From Coriobacteriaceae bacterium (GTDB taxonomy: Bacteria > Actinomycetota > Coriobacteriia > Anaerosomatales > SLCP01), in assembly GCA_003563465.1 (NCBI GenBank), contig PWVH01000070.1, positions 1-32,031 of the forward strand: 32,031 bases of DNA, in the 5' to 3' direction. The notes under the pieces were generated by a model. It was not told the DNA's origin, searched no databases, and saw only the letters and a program-made list of their open reading frames with translations. Shown here piece after piece: positions 31,953 through 32,031 of the stretch. The translations under genes were made by a program, and so were the position numbers. Positions within the stretch are counted from its first letter, which is position 1. Every line of letters starts with the position of its first letter.

Positions 31953-32031
31953 CCCCCACCTCCCGCTCTCATGGTCACGGCCCGCGGCCGCATCCCCTTC
32001 AAGGGTCAGGGCGTCACCGTCTCGGTAGCGA

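Noticed and set aside
31953-32031. Open minus-strand frame continuous with the second CoA ligase, and a possible C-terminal tail (ATETVTP then stop) of an upstream gene
   Set aside because: Too short to support. The ligase start at 31952 has a strong ribosome-binding site and a standard family N-terminus, so no extension or partial gene is called.

Overview
The window reads as chromosomal DNA from a strictly anaerobic, fairly GC-rich actinobacterium, most likely a Coriobacteriia or Anaerosomatales-type lineage. The phylum is inferred from two gene neighbourhoods. lexA, a divergent LysM gene and nrdR resemble mycobacterial Rv2720/Rv2719c/Rv2718c. gcv genes next to an FHA gene and a MerR gene resemble Rv1826/garA/ftsR. 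Anaerobiosis is inferred from the class III ribonucleotide reductase with its radical-SAM activase and from the ferredoxin-linked indolepyruvate oxidoreductase. Species placement is not possible by eye.

Region 1 (1-6600) covers DNA damage and deoxynucleotide supply. lexA (minus) faces a short membrane LysM gene (plus), and four LexA-box-like palindromes lie between them. nrdR follows, preceded by a pair of NrdR-box-like sites, then nrdD, a small redox protein, nrdG, dut and a Nudix hydrolase, mostly overlapping or closely spaced. A gene-poor stretch (6111-6606) holds a GC hairpin and a 41-codon ORF.

Region 2 (6607-16887, all minus) is a long amino-acid/aryl-acid island transcribed right to left: iorA, iorB, a two-ACT-domain protein, livJ, a 38-codon ORF, livH, livM, livG, livF, a phenylacetate-CoA ligase-type enzyme, then three envelope or unknown genes. 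It likely imports amino acids, oxidises aryl-pyruvates with ferredoxin, and handles aryl-acyl-CoA. The last small gene (6607-6912) has a perfect LexA-type palindrome just upstream of its ribosome-binding site.

Region 3 (16978-19356) has two divergent secreted coiled-coil proteins, one ending in NlpC/P60 and one in an RlpA/3D barrel.

Region 4 (19405-29264, all minus) has a D-Ala-D-Ala carboxypeptidase followed by gcvT-gcvH-gcvPA-gcvPB-lipM (glycine cleavage plus its lipoylation). Next comes a promoter driving an RsiG-like c-di-GMP-motif protein, a zinc-ribbon FHA protein (GarA-like), an FtsR-like MerR regulator, a nuclease-fold-like protein, hpt and apt.

Region 5 (29333-31952) has a membrane protein with a degenerate GGDEF domain (plus), converging on a second ACT-domain plus phenylacetate-CoA ligase pair (minus). 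No rRNA, tRNA, CRISPR array, insertion sequence or prophage was seen. The most interesting items are the isolated LexA box on an unknown gene, the RsiG-like single-motif protein, the paired coiled-coil envelope enzymes, the duplicated ACT/PaaK modules and several very small ORFs.
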